A program made the translations under genes and the position numbers. The notes below the pieces were generated by a model. That model had not been told where the DNA came from. It did no database searches and saw only the letters and a program-made list of their open reading frames with translations. DNA of 64,000 bases from Rhodoferax sp. (GTDB lineage: Bacteria; Pseudomonadota; Gammaproteobacteria; Burkholderiales; Burkholderiaceae_C), in assembly GCF_028715765.1 (NCBI RefSeq), contig NZ_JAQURE010000001.1, forward strand, positions 62,001-126,000, written 5' to 3'. This document shows positions 9,159-17,260 of the stretch, in pieces. Each line of letters starts with the position of its first letter. Positions within the stretch are counted from its first letter, which is position 1.

Positions 9159-9572
9159 TCAGCGCTGTGGCAGCAGGGCGCCCAGCATGCCTAGCAAGTC
9201 ACCAGCGTTGCCCGCACCCGCTGCAGGCAAACTTCCTTGCGGGGTGAGTTGGTCAACCACACCGGGCAAGAATTGGGAAAGCTGGCTGGAGAGTTGTGCC
9301 GCATCCAGCCCCAGCTGGCCAGCGGCTTGGGTCAAAAAGTCGCTGCCGAGCACGCCAGAGAGTTGGTCGGCAGAAATGGCTTGGTTGGCACCGTGGCCAA
9401 TCCAAGAATTCACCACATCGCCCAAACCCGCTTGATTGAATTTCTCAACCAAGCCATTGAGGCCACCCAACTCGCCATTGTTGGCCAGCAAGCCGCTGAC
9501 CACTTGCGCCAAACCGCCCTGCTGTTCAATCTGCTGACTGACGGCGCTCACCACTGAATCAAACAAACCCAT
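9159..9572 (-). CDS. YidB-like DUF937 family protein
   Basis: A 137 aa protein beginning MGLFDSVVSAVSQQIEQQGG with the family-typical GLVEKFNQAGLGDVVNSWIG and ANQAISADQLSGVLGSDFL. This is the YidB/DUF937 signature, a Gln/Gly-rich repeat protein of unknown function found in many proteobacteria. No signal peptide or membrane segment is seen. The SD is AAAGGAAA ahead of the ATG. It stands alone between a repeat and the ABC permease gene. Confidence 0.82.
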   Translation of the reverse strand: MGLFDSVVSAVSQQIEQQGGLAQVVSGLLANNGELGGLNGLVEKFNQAGLGDVVNSWIGHGANQAISADQLSGVLGSDFLTQAAGQLGLDAAQLSSQLSQFLPGVVDQLTPQGSLPAAGAGNAGDLLGMLGALLPQR

Positions 9573-9620
9573 GAAAATTTCCTTTGGTTAAAAAGAGAAA
9601 AACAAATATAAAAAACAAGA

Positions 9621-10394
9621 TCAATGAGGCGTTGAGAGCTTGCGCTCCAATTTTCGCACCCCATAAGACACCAGCAAAATCAGCGCCAGGTACTCCACCA
9701 CCAGCAGGGTGTAAATCTCCAAGGGTCGGTATTCGCTGACATTGAGTTCATTGGCTTTGCGCGTTAACTCCGACAAACCAATGACTGAGATGAGCGAGGA
9801 CATTTTCAGAACATACACAAACTGGTTCCCCAACGCGGGCAAGATGACTTTGACCGCCTGCGGAATCACCACCAGCCGCATTTGCAGCGCCCATGGCAAG
9901 CCCAGCGCTTTGGCCGCCTCGATCTGGCCAGAGGGCACCGACTGAATGCCAGCGCGAAAGATTTCCGCCTCAAAAGCGCTGTCGCTCAAGGCCATGGCCA
10001 GCACACCGGTGGCAAACACGCCCAGTTGCAGACCAATGATCACCGGCAGGCCATAAAACACCCACAACAGCAACACCAGCAAAGGAATGGCACGAAACAC
10101 TTCCACGTAGACACGACTCATGTGCTTGAGCCCAGGCCGTTTTGACAACCCCGCCATGGCCACCAGCAAGCCCACACACACCGACAACGCAATCGCACAC
10201 ACGGACACCAACGCGGTGTCCACCAGGCCGCTGGCGAGAAAGCGCAGGTTAGAGGCGCCCTTGTCTTGCAGGGGGTTGAGAATGTGCCAGCCCCACGTGT
10301 AGTTGCTGGCCTCTGATGAGATGCTGCTGCACCCGCACAGCAAACTCAGGGCAAGCGCGATGCAAAAAAGAGCTATTTTTTGGCGGCAAGCCAT
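9621..10394 (-). CDS. Polar amino-acid ABC transporter permease (HisM/GltJ type)
   Basis: A 257 aa inner-membrane permease with multiple hydrophobic segments. The EAA loop, ESAFEAEIFRAGIQSV-like (here DSAFEAEIFRAGIQSVPSGQ) followed by EAAKALGLPW, docks the ATPase. The N-terminus reads ALSLLCGCSSIS, which resembles a lipoprotein signal (LCGC) and is unusual for a permease. It overlaps the upstream binding-protein gene by 22 bp. No ATP-binding subunit is adjacent, so the ATPase must be elsewhere or shared. Confidence 0.85.
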   Translation of the reverse strand: MACRQKIALFCIALALSLLCGCSSISSEASNYTWGWHILNPLQDKGASNLRFLASGLVDTALVSVCAIALSVCVGLLVAMAGLSKRPGLKHMSRVYVEVFRAIPLLVLLLWVFYGLPVIIGLQLGVFATGVLAMALSDSAFEAEIFRAGIQSVPSGQIEAAKALGLPWALQMRLVVIPQAVKVILPALGNQFVYVLKMSSLISVIGLSELTRKANELNVSEYRPLEIYTLLVVEYLALILLVSYGVRKLERKLSTPH

Positions 10395-11170
10395 TTGGTC
10401 TCAAGGGCATCAAAAAAACCTTCGGCTTGTTTCAAGGCGATCCAGTTATTGACAAAGGTCAACCACACATCGTCACCCTGTGGCATGGGGTAGGCAAAGG
10501 GTCGCTTGTTGCGCATCTCGGCACTGGTGCCAACCATCTGAAGGTCAGGGTAAGTCTTCATCAGGGTGGCGGCCTCGACATTGCTGGTCAGCGTAACTTG
10601 AGCGCGCCCGGCCAGCACCTCTTGGTAGCCGGTGGCTGGCTTTTCGACGGCACGAATCTTCGCCTTGGGAAAATGCGCGCGTGCCTGCTGCTCAAATGTG
10701 GTGCCCATCAAGACGGCCACCGTCACATTGGGTTGGTTGACGCTGTTCCAGGTGGGAAACTTGGCCGCTGACTTTTGACTCACCAGCGGCACAGCGCCCG
10801 CATACAAATAGGGGTCAGAAAACGCCACGGTCTTGGCTCGCGCCATGCTGATGGAAGCGCCCGAGAAGATGTCAAAGCGGTCGGCAACAAGGCCATTGAC
10901 CAATGTGGCCCATTCGGCAGGAACGAATTCAACCTTCACGCCCATGTCAGCGGCCAGTTGGTTCATGGCCTCAATGTCAAAACCGGTCAAAGAATTGGTG
11001 GCCGTGTCCTTGATGGACATGGGGTTGAAGTCGCCCGTGGTGCCGACACGCAAGGTGCCGCGCTCCAGAATCTGGGGCAGTTTTGACTTGGTCTGCGCCA
11101 CAGCGCCCGAGGTGATGGATGCCAGGGTCAAGACAATCGAAGTCAAAAATGCTGCGTGATGTTTCTTCAT
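10373..11170 (-). CDS. Periplasmic substrate-binding protein, PheC-like
   Basis: A 265 aa exported protein: signal peptide MKKHHAAFLTSIVLTLASI to about residue 26, cleaved after GAVAQ or nearby, then a type II periplasmic binding fold. Motifs GTLRVGTTGDFNPMS, LTGFDIEAMNQLAADMG and DRFDIFSGASISMARA closely recall cyclohexadienyl dehydratase PheC (GTTGDYKPFS) as well as amino-acid binding proteins. With a permease directly downstream the binding role is favoured. MKKHH is taken as start over an ATG three codons upstream. Confidence 0.82.
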   Translation of the reverse strand: MKKHHAAFLTSIVLTLASITSGAVAQTKSKLPQILERGTLRVGTTGDFNPMSIKDTATNSLTGFDIEAMNQLAADMGVKVEFVPAEWATLVNGLVADRFDIFSGASISMARAKTVAFSDPYLYAGAVPLVSQKSAAKFPTWNSVNQPNVTVAVLMGTTFEQQARAHFPKAKIRAVEKPATGYQEVLAGRAQVTLTSNVEAATLMKTYPDLQMVGTSAEMRNKRPFAYPMPQGDDVWLTFVNNWIALKQAEGFFDALETKWLAAKK

Positions 11171-11218
11171 AAGAGGCATGCGGTGGTGGGTTAGAGGTGC
11201 AATGAGTCAATAACTACT

Positions 11219-11275
11219 ATTTTCATGATAGCTGCACCGGCATACAGCGTGTGGGTCAGGGGTCTATTTCTAAAA
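11219..11275. repeat. Degenerate dispersed repeat
   Basis: TATTTTCATGATAGCTGCAC followed by CGGCATACAGCGTGTGGGTCAGGGGTCTATTT preserves only the flanks of the Comamonadaceae-type repeat. It lies between the binding-protein gene and the end of the DUF748 gene. Confidence 0.3.
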
Positions 11276-11301
11276 ACCACTGGGGTTGTAGCCTCAACAG
11301 C

Positions 11302-14300
11302 TCACTGCGCTGTCAAATTCAGCTCAGCGTGCGGCTGCCACTTGGCATCCGGCGCGACGGCTTTGGCAGCGCCCAAAAACAGGCGCTCCATGGGCAACTG
11401 CTGGCTCGCCAGATAGTCGCGCACGACCACGCCGCGTTGCAAAGCCAGTGCCTGCATGGCCGCTTCGGTGGCGTCCAAGTGGCTCTGCAGCAAAGCTTCC
11501 ATCTCGGGCACAGATAAGTCTTTGGCCATGCCGATCAGGTTGCGCGGCTTGGGAAAATCGGCTCGCTTGTACACCGCCTTGAGCAGTGCCGGATATTCTT
11601 GCGGCGTAACCTGTGGCTCAACGGGTTGCCCTGGCGCACCCTGCGCTGCAGCGGCACCCAGGCTGCGCCGCTTCTCGTTCAACACCAGCGTTTGCAACTG
11701 CGCACGCTTGTAGCCATCGCGCTCGGCCTGCAGGCTGGCCGTGCCCGTCACGGTCATTTTCAGCGCCGGGCGATCTTGTAGCGCCTTGACCACCTTGGCC
11801 AAGCTGGCTTTGGCCGCGTCGGTCAACCGGGCCGAACCTGCGTCAAACGCAACGCTGCTGAGGTCATCACCGCCGCCACCAAACGCGTTGGCCAGCAGGC
11901 TGAACGGCGCCGTGATGGCTTTGACGATCAGGTTGCCGATGACCTTGAACACCAGCGGCATCAAGCGAAACTGCGGGTCGTTGAGCGAGCCGCTGATCGG
12001 CAAGTCGATGTCGATCACCCCGTTGCGATCTGCCAGCAGCGCCACGGCCAGCTTGACCGGCAGTGTGTTGACCGCATTGGGAATGGCCTCGCCAAACTTG
12101 AGTTGGTTGAGCACCACCTTGTTGTTGGCACTGAGCTGGCCGTCGGGTTTTATCAAGTAGCTGACATCGACACTGAGCTTGCCGCGCTCGATGCCATAGC
12201 CCGCGTAACGCGCCGAGTAGGTGGACAACGGTGCCAGCTCCAGGTCGCGCACTTTGCCGCTGATGTCCAGCGCCACCGGTTGCACCAGCGGGTTGATCTT
12301 GCCCAGCACCTCCAAGCTGGCTGTGCCCTGTGCACGGCCACGCAGCTCCAGGTCGGCCAGCTCTGGCGCGCCGTTCACCGGTTGCGACGAAAACGCGCTG
12401 AGCTTGCCCACCAGCTCGGTCAAATCCGCCGAATAGTTGGGCTGGATAAAGCGGTCGGTAAAGTTGACGTTGCCGCCCACCAGACTGACCGGGCCAAAAT
12501 GAATCAGCGGCTTTGAAGAAGCACTGACCGAGTCCACTGTTGCGGTTGGCGTCGATGGGGTGGCCTGGGTTTGCACCGGCGCTGAAGCTGGCACTGGGGC
12601 AGCTGCACGATCAGCGGTGGCAGTTGCGCCATCTTTCTGTGTCGTCGGAGCAGTTGGTTTGACCATGTCTTGCAGGTTCAGTCGCCCGGTTGGGTCGATC
12701 ACCACCTTGGCGTAAAAATCGCTCAGCGCGGTGCCAGCCACATCCACCCGCGGCGCGTCGCCCGGTGCCAGCGCCACACGCAGGCCGGTCAAGCTCAGGC
12801 TTTTCCAATTAAGCAAGTCTTCAGCGGGTTTGAACGGCTCGGTCTGCGCCAGCGTCTGCACCTGCAGGTCATCCAGACGCGCGTTACCAAGCACATCCAC
12901 GGCCAAGGCATCTGCGCTTTGCGCCAACTGGAGCTTGCCGTCAAAACTGGTGTCGGCACGCAGCACTGATACGTTGAGCTTGTCATTCAGGTAGGGCGAC
13001 AGCGTGTGCAGTGGCAGCCGCACCGCTTTGAGGTCGCCCCGCGTGGCCAGTGGGCTCAAGCCAACGCTGCCGCGCCATGACAACGTGCCCGGTTCGGTTG
13101 CTGCGCTGCTCACCCGCGCCGACAACTCAGTGGCAAACAGCTTGGCACTCGTGCTCGAAAAATTCCTGACTTGCAAGGCCAGGCCCGAGACATCCAGCGC
13201 CACGGCGGGGTTGATCGACGCGTCACGAAAGGCCAGCGCACCGCCAATGACCCCCACCTCTTTCAGGGCAACCGACCACGGCCGCTGGGTGGGGGTTGCA
13301 GCCGCGCTGGCAGGATGGGGGGCGTTGGTCTGAGCCGATGACAGCCAATCTTCAACCTTCCAGCGGCCGTCTGACGAGCGGCTGAGCGTGGTGCGCGGCT
13401 GGCTCACCAGCACGCGCCCCAGCTGCACCGACTGCTGCAGCACATCTACCATCGCGTCTGTCACGGCCAGTCGCTCAACGCTGGCCAGCGGCGACTTGGA
13501 CGCATTGCGCAAAGCCAACTTATCCAACACCAGGCTGGCTACCTGCACCCGGGTCTGCGCCGACTGTTTGGCGGTGGCAGCGGCCCAATGCAGTGCCAGA
13601 TCGGTGGTCAACACGCCGTCCAAGCGGGGTTTGAGCACGCTGGCAAGGTACGGCGCTGCCATGCTCAAAGGCAACCCGGTCACTTGCACGCTGGCATCGG
13701 CCAAGGCGTCGGTGGCTTCGCCCTTGAAACGCAGGCTGGCCACAGCAAGCTCAGCAGTGCCGTCAAACGGCATCGGCTGCGTCACTGGCCAAGACAAAGC
13801 GTGCGCGTTCAGCGCCAGCGGCGTCACACGCAAACGCACCGGCTGGGCGGCTGAATCATCAACCCACACCACTTCAGCACCGGCCACAGACAGTTCGTCC
13901 ACCTTCACTTGCCAGCTGGAGGCGGGTGGGGTGACGTTTGAATTTTTTACATCATTTTTGGCTATAGCCCTTGTTATACCTGCGCTGACAGCTTCATTTT
14001 TGAGAGTATTTTTGGGTGGTGACCCCATACCAGCCAAGGCTTGCAGGTTCAAAGCACCTGATGGATTGCGGTGCAACAGCAGATGCGGCTGTAACAGTTC
14101 GACCTTTTGTAAGGCGATTTTTTGCGCCAGCGGCTGCACATCCGCCAGCACCACATTCAGGCGATCAAAGGCCAGCAGCTCATGCACAGTGCCTGAGGCG
14201 TGGCCTGCGGCCTGCACCACCTGCGCCAAACGCACGCCGCTGGCACCAACTTGCCCGCTGAGCAAGACCTGCGGGCGTTCCTGCTGCTTGAACGACAGGT

Positions 14301-15069
14301 TCAGGTTGGCATCGAGCACGGCCGTCTGCAAGCGTACGGGCAGATTGGCTGGCCAGTAAGGAAGGTACGGAGCCAGGTCCAATGCCTTGACGACCAGTTG
14401 CGCATCGGCCTGGCGTGTTTGTGCGAACGGTGTTGCGTTGGCGCTTGAGTCAAACTGGCTGCCATTGAGGTCAAAGGCCAGCCGCGGCTGCACCAAAACG
14501 TCACGTTTGGAGTCCAGATTACTGACAAAAGGCACACTCAGGTTGAGCCGGCTCAAGCGGTGCACGCTGTGGTGTGGTGTGTCTGTGAACAGTACCGCCG
14601 CATCGGACAGCACCAGGTTGTACAGAGCGAAATGCAGCGGGGAATCGGTCGGTTGGCTGGGTTGGGCAGCCAACCGCGCCAGCACGTCGTCCACGTCGTA
14701 GTGGCCACCGCCGGTATGCGTCAGGTTGAGTTGCAGGCCATTGAGCTCAAGCGCGTCAACCACAGGCGCCAAGCGCAAAAGGGACTGGAGTTCCATATTG
14801 ACATAGAGGCGCTGGAACGATGCCTGGGGCGAGGCATTGCTGGCGTGTGCCACAGCCACATCTTGCAAAGTGAGTTCGAGCGTCCAGGGTTTGAAGTCCA
14901 CCTGCCCCACCGTGACAGTGCGCCCCAATTGCTCGCCCAGGCGCGACTGCAACTGAGACTTCAGCAAGGGCGGTACCACCAGCCAACTCAGCAGCCACAG
15001 CACGGCCAAACTGCCCACCACCCAGCGCAGACGGCGCACCCAGGCATGCTTGATATCTATTGTTTTCAC
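11302..15069 (-). CDS. DUF748 / AsmA-like envelope protein (giant)
   Basis: About 1255 aa. It has one N-terminal membrane helix (RRLRWVVGSLAVLWLLSWLV), then SQLQSRLGEQLGRTVTVGQV, the AsmA/DUF748 beginning, and a long periplasmic beta-rich region with repeated AsmA-like units. The DUF748 core lies near GKINPLVQPVALDISGKV and YGIERGKLSVDVSYLI. An OmpA-like stretch follows (FDAGSARLTDAAKASL). AsmA-like proteins are thought to bridge membranes and move phospholipid. Start choice: GTG at 15069 has AAAAAGG 9 nt upstream; ATG 15144 or TTG 15162 would add a tail that is not membrane-like. A dispersed repeat is inserted in frame (13938-14012). Confidence 0.82.
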   Translation of the reverse strand: MKTIDIKHAWVRRLRWVVGSLAVLWLLSWLVVPPLLKSQLQSRLGEQLGRTVTVGQVDFKPWTLELTLQDVAVAHASNASPQASFQRLYVNMELQSLLRLAPVVDALELNGLQLNLTHTGGGHYDVDDVLARLAAQPSQPTDSPLHFALYNLVLSDAAVLFTDTPHHSVHRLSRLNLSVPFVSNLDSKRDVLVQPRLAFDLNGSQFDSSANATPFAQTRQADAQLVVKALDLAPYLPYWPANLPVRLQTAVLDANLNLSFKQQERPQVLLSGQVGASGVRLAQVVQAAGHASGTVHELLAFDRLNVVLADVQPLAQKIALQKVELLQPHLLLHRNPSGALNLQALAGMGSPPKNTLKNEAVSAGITRAIAKNDVKNSNVTPPASSWQVKVDELSVAGAEVVWVDDSAAQPVRLRVTPLALNAHALSWPVTQPMPFDGTAELAVASLRFKGEATDALADASVQVTGLPLSMAAPYLASVLKPRLDGVLTTDLALHWAAATAKQSAQTRVQVASLVLDKLALRNASKSPLASVERLAVTDAMVDVLQQSVQLGRVLVSQPRTTLSRSSDGRWKVEDWLSSAQTNAPHPASAAATPTQRPWSVALKEVGVIGGALAFRDASINPAVALDVSGLALQVRNFSSTSAKLFATELSARVSSAATEPGTLSWRGSVGLSPLATRGDLKAVRLPLHTLSPYLNDKLNVSVLRADTSFDGKLQLAQSADALAVDVLGNARLDDLQVQTLAQTEPFKPAEDLLNWKSLSLTGLRVALAPGDAPRVDVAGTALSDFYAKVVIDPTGRLNLQDMVKPTAPTTQKDGATATADRAAAPVPASAPVQTQATPSTPTATVDSVSASSKPLIHFGPVSLVGGNVNFTDRFIQPNYSADLTELVGKLSAFSSQPVNGAPELADLELRGRAQGTASLEVLGKINPLVQPVALDISGKVRDLELAPLSTYSARYAGYGIERGKLSVDVSYLIKPDGQLSANNKVVLNQLKFGEAIPNAVNTLPVKLAVALLADRNGVIDIDLPISGSLNDPQFRLMPLVFKVIGNLIVKAITAPFSLLANAFGGGGDDLSSVAFDAGSARLTDAAKASLAKVVKALQDRPALKMTVTGTASLQAERDGYKRAQLQTLVLNEKRRSLGAAAAQGAPGQPVEPQVTPQEYPALLKAVYKRADFPKPRNLIGMAKDLSVPEMEALLQSHLDATEAAMQALALQRGVVVRDYLASQQLPMERLFLGAAKAVAPDAKWQPHAELNLTAQ
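13938..14012. repeat. Intragenic in-frame copy of the dispersed repeat in the DUF748 gene
   Basis: GAATTTTTTACATCATTTTT then GGCTATAGCCCTTGTTATAC and CTGCGCTGACAGCTTCATTTTTGAG matches the intergenic repeats in order of blocks. It is AT-rich against GC-rich neighbours and is read through in frame, giving a Lys/Asn/Ala linker (NEAVSAGITRAIAKNDVKNS) between AsmA-like units. Confidence 0.55.
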
Positions 15070-15162
15070 AGAGGAGACCCTTTTTGTAGCCCGTGATTTT
15101 GCAGCGAAATGCCAGCCAAACCATGCTGGTTCAGGATGCCCCATAACGCCAAGCAATGCCAA

Positions 15163-15418
15163 AGTCTGAATCCGCCCCTGAAATCTACCGCGCTGGTCTC
15201 AACTTTGACGCATCTGGTGGGCGTCCAAAAATCCAAGCCTTACTGAAAAAAACCTGGGAGTTGTGCCCTTTTAATAAGAAAACCGCTGTTTAGAAAAGAA
15301 CAGGCAACTGCCGCTTCATGATTTTGAGCCATGGCAACCTGATGGGTACAGGCCACGTCATTCCCACCCACAAAGTCGTGCCGCTGAACCCCTTTGTATC
15401 GCTTGATTTATGTCGTAA
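15163..15418. other. Intergenic region upstream of hipB
   Basis: A stretch of about 250 bp between the divergent DUF748 gene and hipB. Apart from the hipB operator at its right edge, I see no gene, repeat or terminator in it. It must hold the promoters for both directions. Confidence 0.4.
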
Positions 15419-15468
15419 ATGTCCGTAATATCAATCCTTATCGACTTTAAGACTGACTTTACGGACAT
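15419..15468 (+). promoter_or_regulatory. Long inverted repeat over the hipB start, candidate HipB operator
   Basis: ATGTCCGTAA (15419-15428) and TTACGGACAT (15459-15468) are perfect 10 bp inverted arms with centres 40 bp apart, about four helical turns. A partial third half-site, ATGTCGTAA, lies just upstream. The right arm includes the A and T of the hipB start codon. Such spaced palindromes are the usual operators of HipB-type antitoxins. If transcribed from upstream, the same arms could pair in mRNA and hide the start codon. Confidence 0.6.
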
Positions 15469-15808
15469 GAAATACTGCGAATCCCCGCTGATTCCAGCCA
15501 GCCGCCTGACTGAAGCTGCCGACATGGGAGCCAAGCTCACGCGCCTACGTACAGCGCGCAAGCTGCGCCAGCTCGATGTCGCGGCGCGTGCCGGGTTGTC
15601 ACGTTCCACGGCCTCGCTGATTGAAAAAGGCGACCCTGGCCGCACTGTGGCCCAGATTCTTCGGTATCTGGAAGCCATTGCCCCTGGGCTCACCATGTTG
15701 GCATTGCTGCAGGAAAGTGACCCGTCATTGAAAGCGCTGGAACAGCTTGAAGTCACCCAGCGCGTGCGCCCCTTGTCCCCAACAGAACTGCAAAAACTGG
15801 ACTTCTGA
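15467..15808 (+). CDS. hipB: HipB-type XRE antitoxin/repressor
   Basis: A 113 aa helix-turn-helix protein: MGAKLTRLRTARKLRQLDVAARAGLSRSTASLIEKGDPG is a typical XRE HTH (quoted here as KLRQLDVAARAGLSRSTASL for the helices). In HipBA modules it binds HipA and represses the operon. An upstream ATG at 15419 in the same frame would place the operator inside the gene, so the ATG at 15467 is preferred. The stop TGA overlaps the hipA ATG by one base (TGATG), indicating coupling. Confidence 0.85.
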   Translation: MKYCESPLIPASRLTEAADMGAKLTRLRTARKLRQLDVAARAGLSRSTASLIEKGDPGRTVAQILRYLEAIAPGLTMLALLQESDPSLKALEQLEVTQRVRPLSPTELQKLDF

Positions 15809-17160
15809 TGGCAAAACGCGACGTCTATGTTTTCGCTCACCTGCCGCAAGCCTGGGTACCTGCAGGGCGCTTGTCCATCACCCAAGAACGCAATGTGTTG
15901 GCCTCGCGTTTTGCCTATGGCACCCGCTACATTGATCAGCCTGATGCCATTGAAATCGACCCGGTCAGCCTGAGCCTGACAGACAAGCCACGCGTGCGCG
16001 GTGCCGAGCTGTTCCCAGCCAACCAGCTCACCCAATTTGGCGGCATTCGCGATGCCACCCCTGATGCCTAGGGCCGCCGCGTCATTGAAGCGCAGCGTCA
16101 GGTTCCTGCCAACAGCCTGACTGAGGTCGACTACCTGCTCGGCGCGGGCAGCGACCGCGTGGGTGCGCTGGACGTGCGCGAATCTTTAAGCAGCCCGGTG
16201 CAAGCCGGTGCCACACCCATTCAGTCCCTGCCCTACATGCTTGATGCTACAGAGCGCATCGAGCAAGGGCTTCCGATCCCCACCACGTTGATCGATTTTT
16301 TTGGCTCAGCGCCCGGCGCAGGTGGTGCGCGACCCAAGGCTTCCGTGCGGGATGACACCGGCTTGCTCTGGCTGGCCAAGTTCCCTGCGGTTGGCGACAG
16401 CTTTGATGTGGCTTGGGCCGAGTGCTGCACTTTAAAACTGGCCCAGCGCTGCGGCTTGTGTGTGCCTCAGGTGAAAGTACAAGACATCGGTGGCAAATCG
16501 GTGCTGCTGATTCGCCGGTTCGACCGTTACTGGCATACACCCGGTACCCACATCAGTCCTGACACGCCACTGCATGACACACTGCCCGCAACTGGGCTGA
16601 CCGAGCAACGCCTGCCCTTTGTCAGCGGACTGACGCTGGTGGCCTGTGATGAGTTCGAATCGCGCCTCAAAAGCTACGCCGACCTGGCACTTGCCGTGCG
16701 TGAGCACGCTCACCCCGGCGTGATCCGCAGCAACACCGAAGAGCTGTTTGCCCGCATGGTGTTCAACATCTTCGTCAGCAATGACGACGACCACCTGCGC
16801 AACCACGGTTTTGTGCGCGACCCGTGCCTGCCCGGCTGGCGCCTGAGCCCGCTGTATGACGTGGTGCCGCGCCCCAGCGTCGCCTTTGAGCGCCAGCTTC
16901 ACCTGCAAGTGGGAAGCTTTGGCAAACTGGCCACGCTGGACAACGCCATGTCGGCCTACAGCGCTTTTACACCGCAGCGCACCACAGCCATCGCCATCAT
17001 TCACCGTATCTGGAGCGAGTTGCGCCAATGGCGCACCGCCTTTGAAGACATGGGGGCCAGCCCGCGCCTGATTGACCAACTGGGTTCCGCCATGCGCGAG
17101 CTGGCCGATATTGCCTCGCCCGCACTTCAAGCAGACATCCGAAAATCAACACCTGCTTGA
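15808..17160 (+). pseudogene. hipA: HipA-type serine/threonine kinase toxin, interrupted by an amber codon
   Basis: Reading 15808-17160 in one frame gives 449 sense codons of HipA-like protein, broken only by TAG at 16069-16071 (codon 88). The context GGIRDATPDA-stop-GRRVIE matches the family motif in which that position is Trp (DAWGRRVI), so a single TGG to TAG change explains it. Before the stop lies the HipA N-terminal subdomain. After it come the Gly-rich loop GGARPKAS (about 172), LIRRFDRYW, the catalytic-loop motif NIFVSNDDDHLRNHGF (about 320-335) and the DFG-like LSPLYDVVP. All kinase residues survive, so the lesion looks recent. Amber suppression or internal restart downstream is possible but unproven. 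Confidence 0.8.
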
Positions 17161-17208
17161 CACTGACACCAAACGCCGCATTGACGATAGCGATGAACCA
17201 GACAACAA

Positions 17209-17238
17209 AAAGCCCGAAGCGGTCAAGATTCGGGCTTT
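17209..17238. terminator. Bidirectional terminator between hipA and lpdA
   Basis: AAAGCCCGAA (17209-17218) and TTCGGGCTTT (17229-17238) form a perfect 10 bp stem with a 10 nt loop, with A- and T-runs on the respective outer sides. It separates two converging operons and can serve both. Confidence 0.75.
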
Positions 17239-17260
17239 GATTTGGATCTGTGGTCTAGCG

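Noticed and set aside
16069-16071. Amber codon as pyrrolysine or other recoding in hipA
   Set aside because: No supporting recoding element is visible, and a simple Trp TGG to TAG mutation fits the family alignment from memory.
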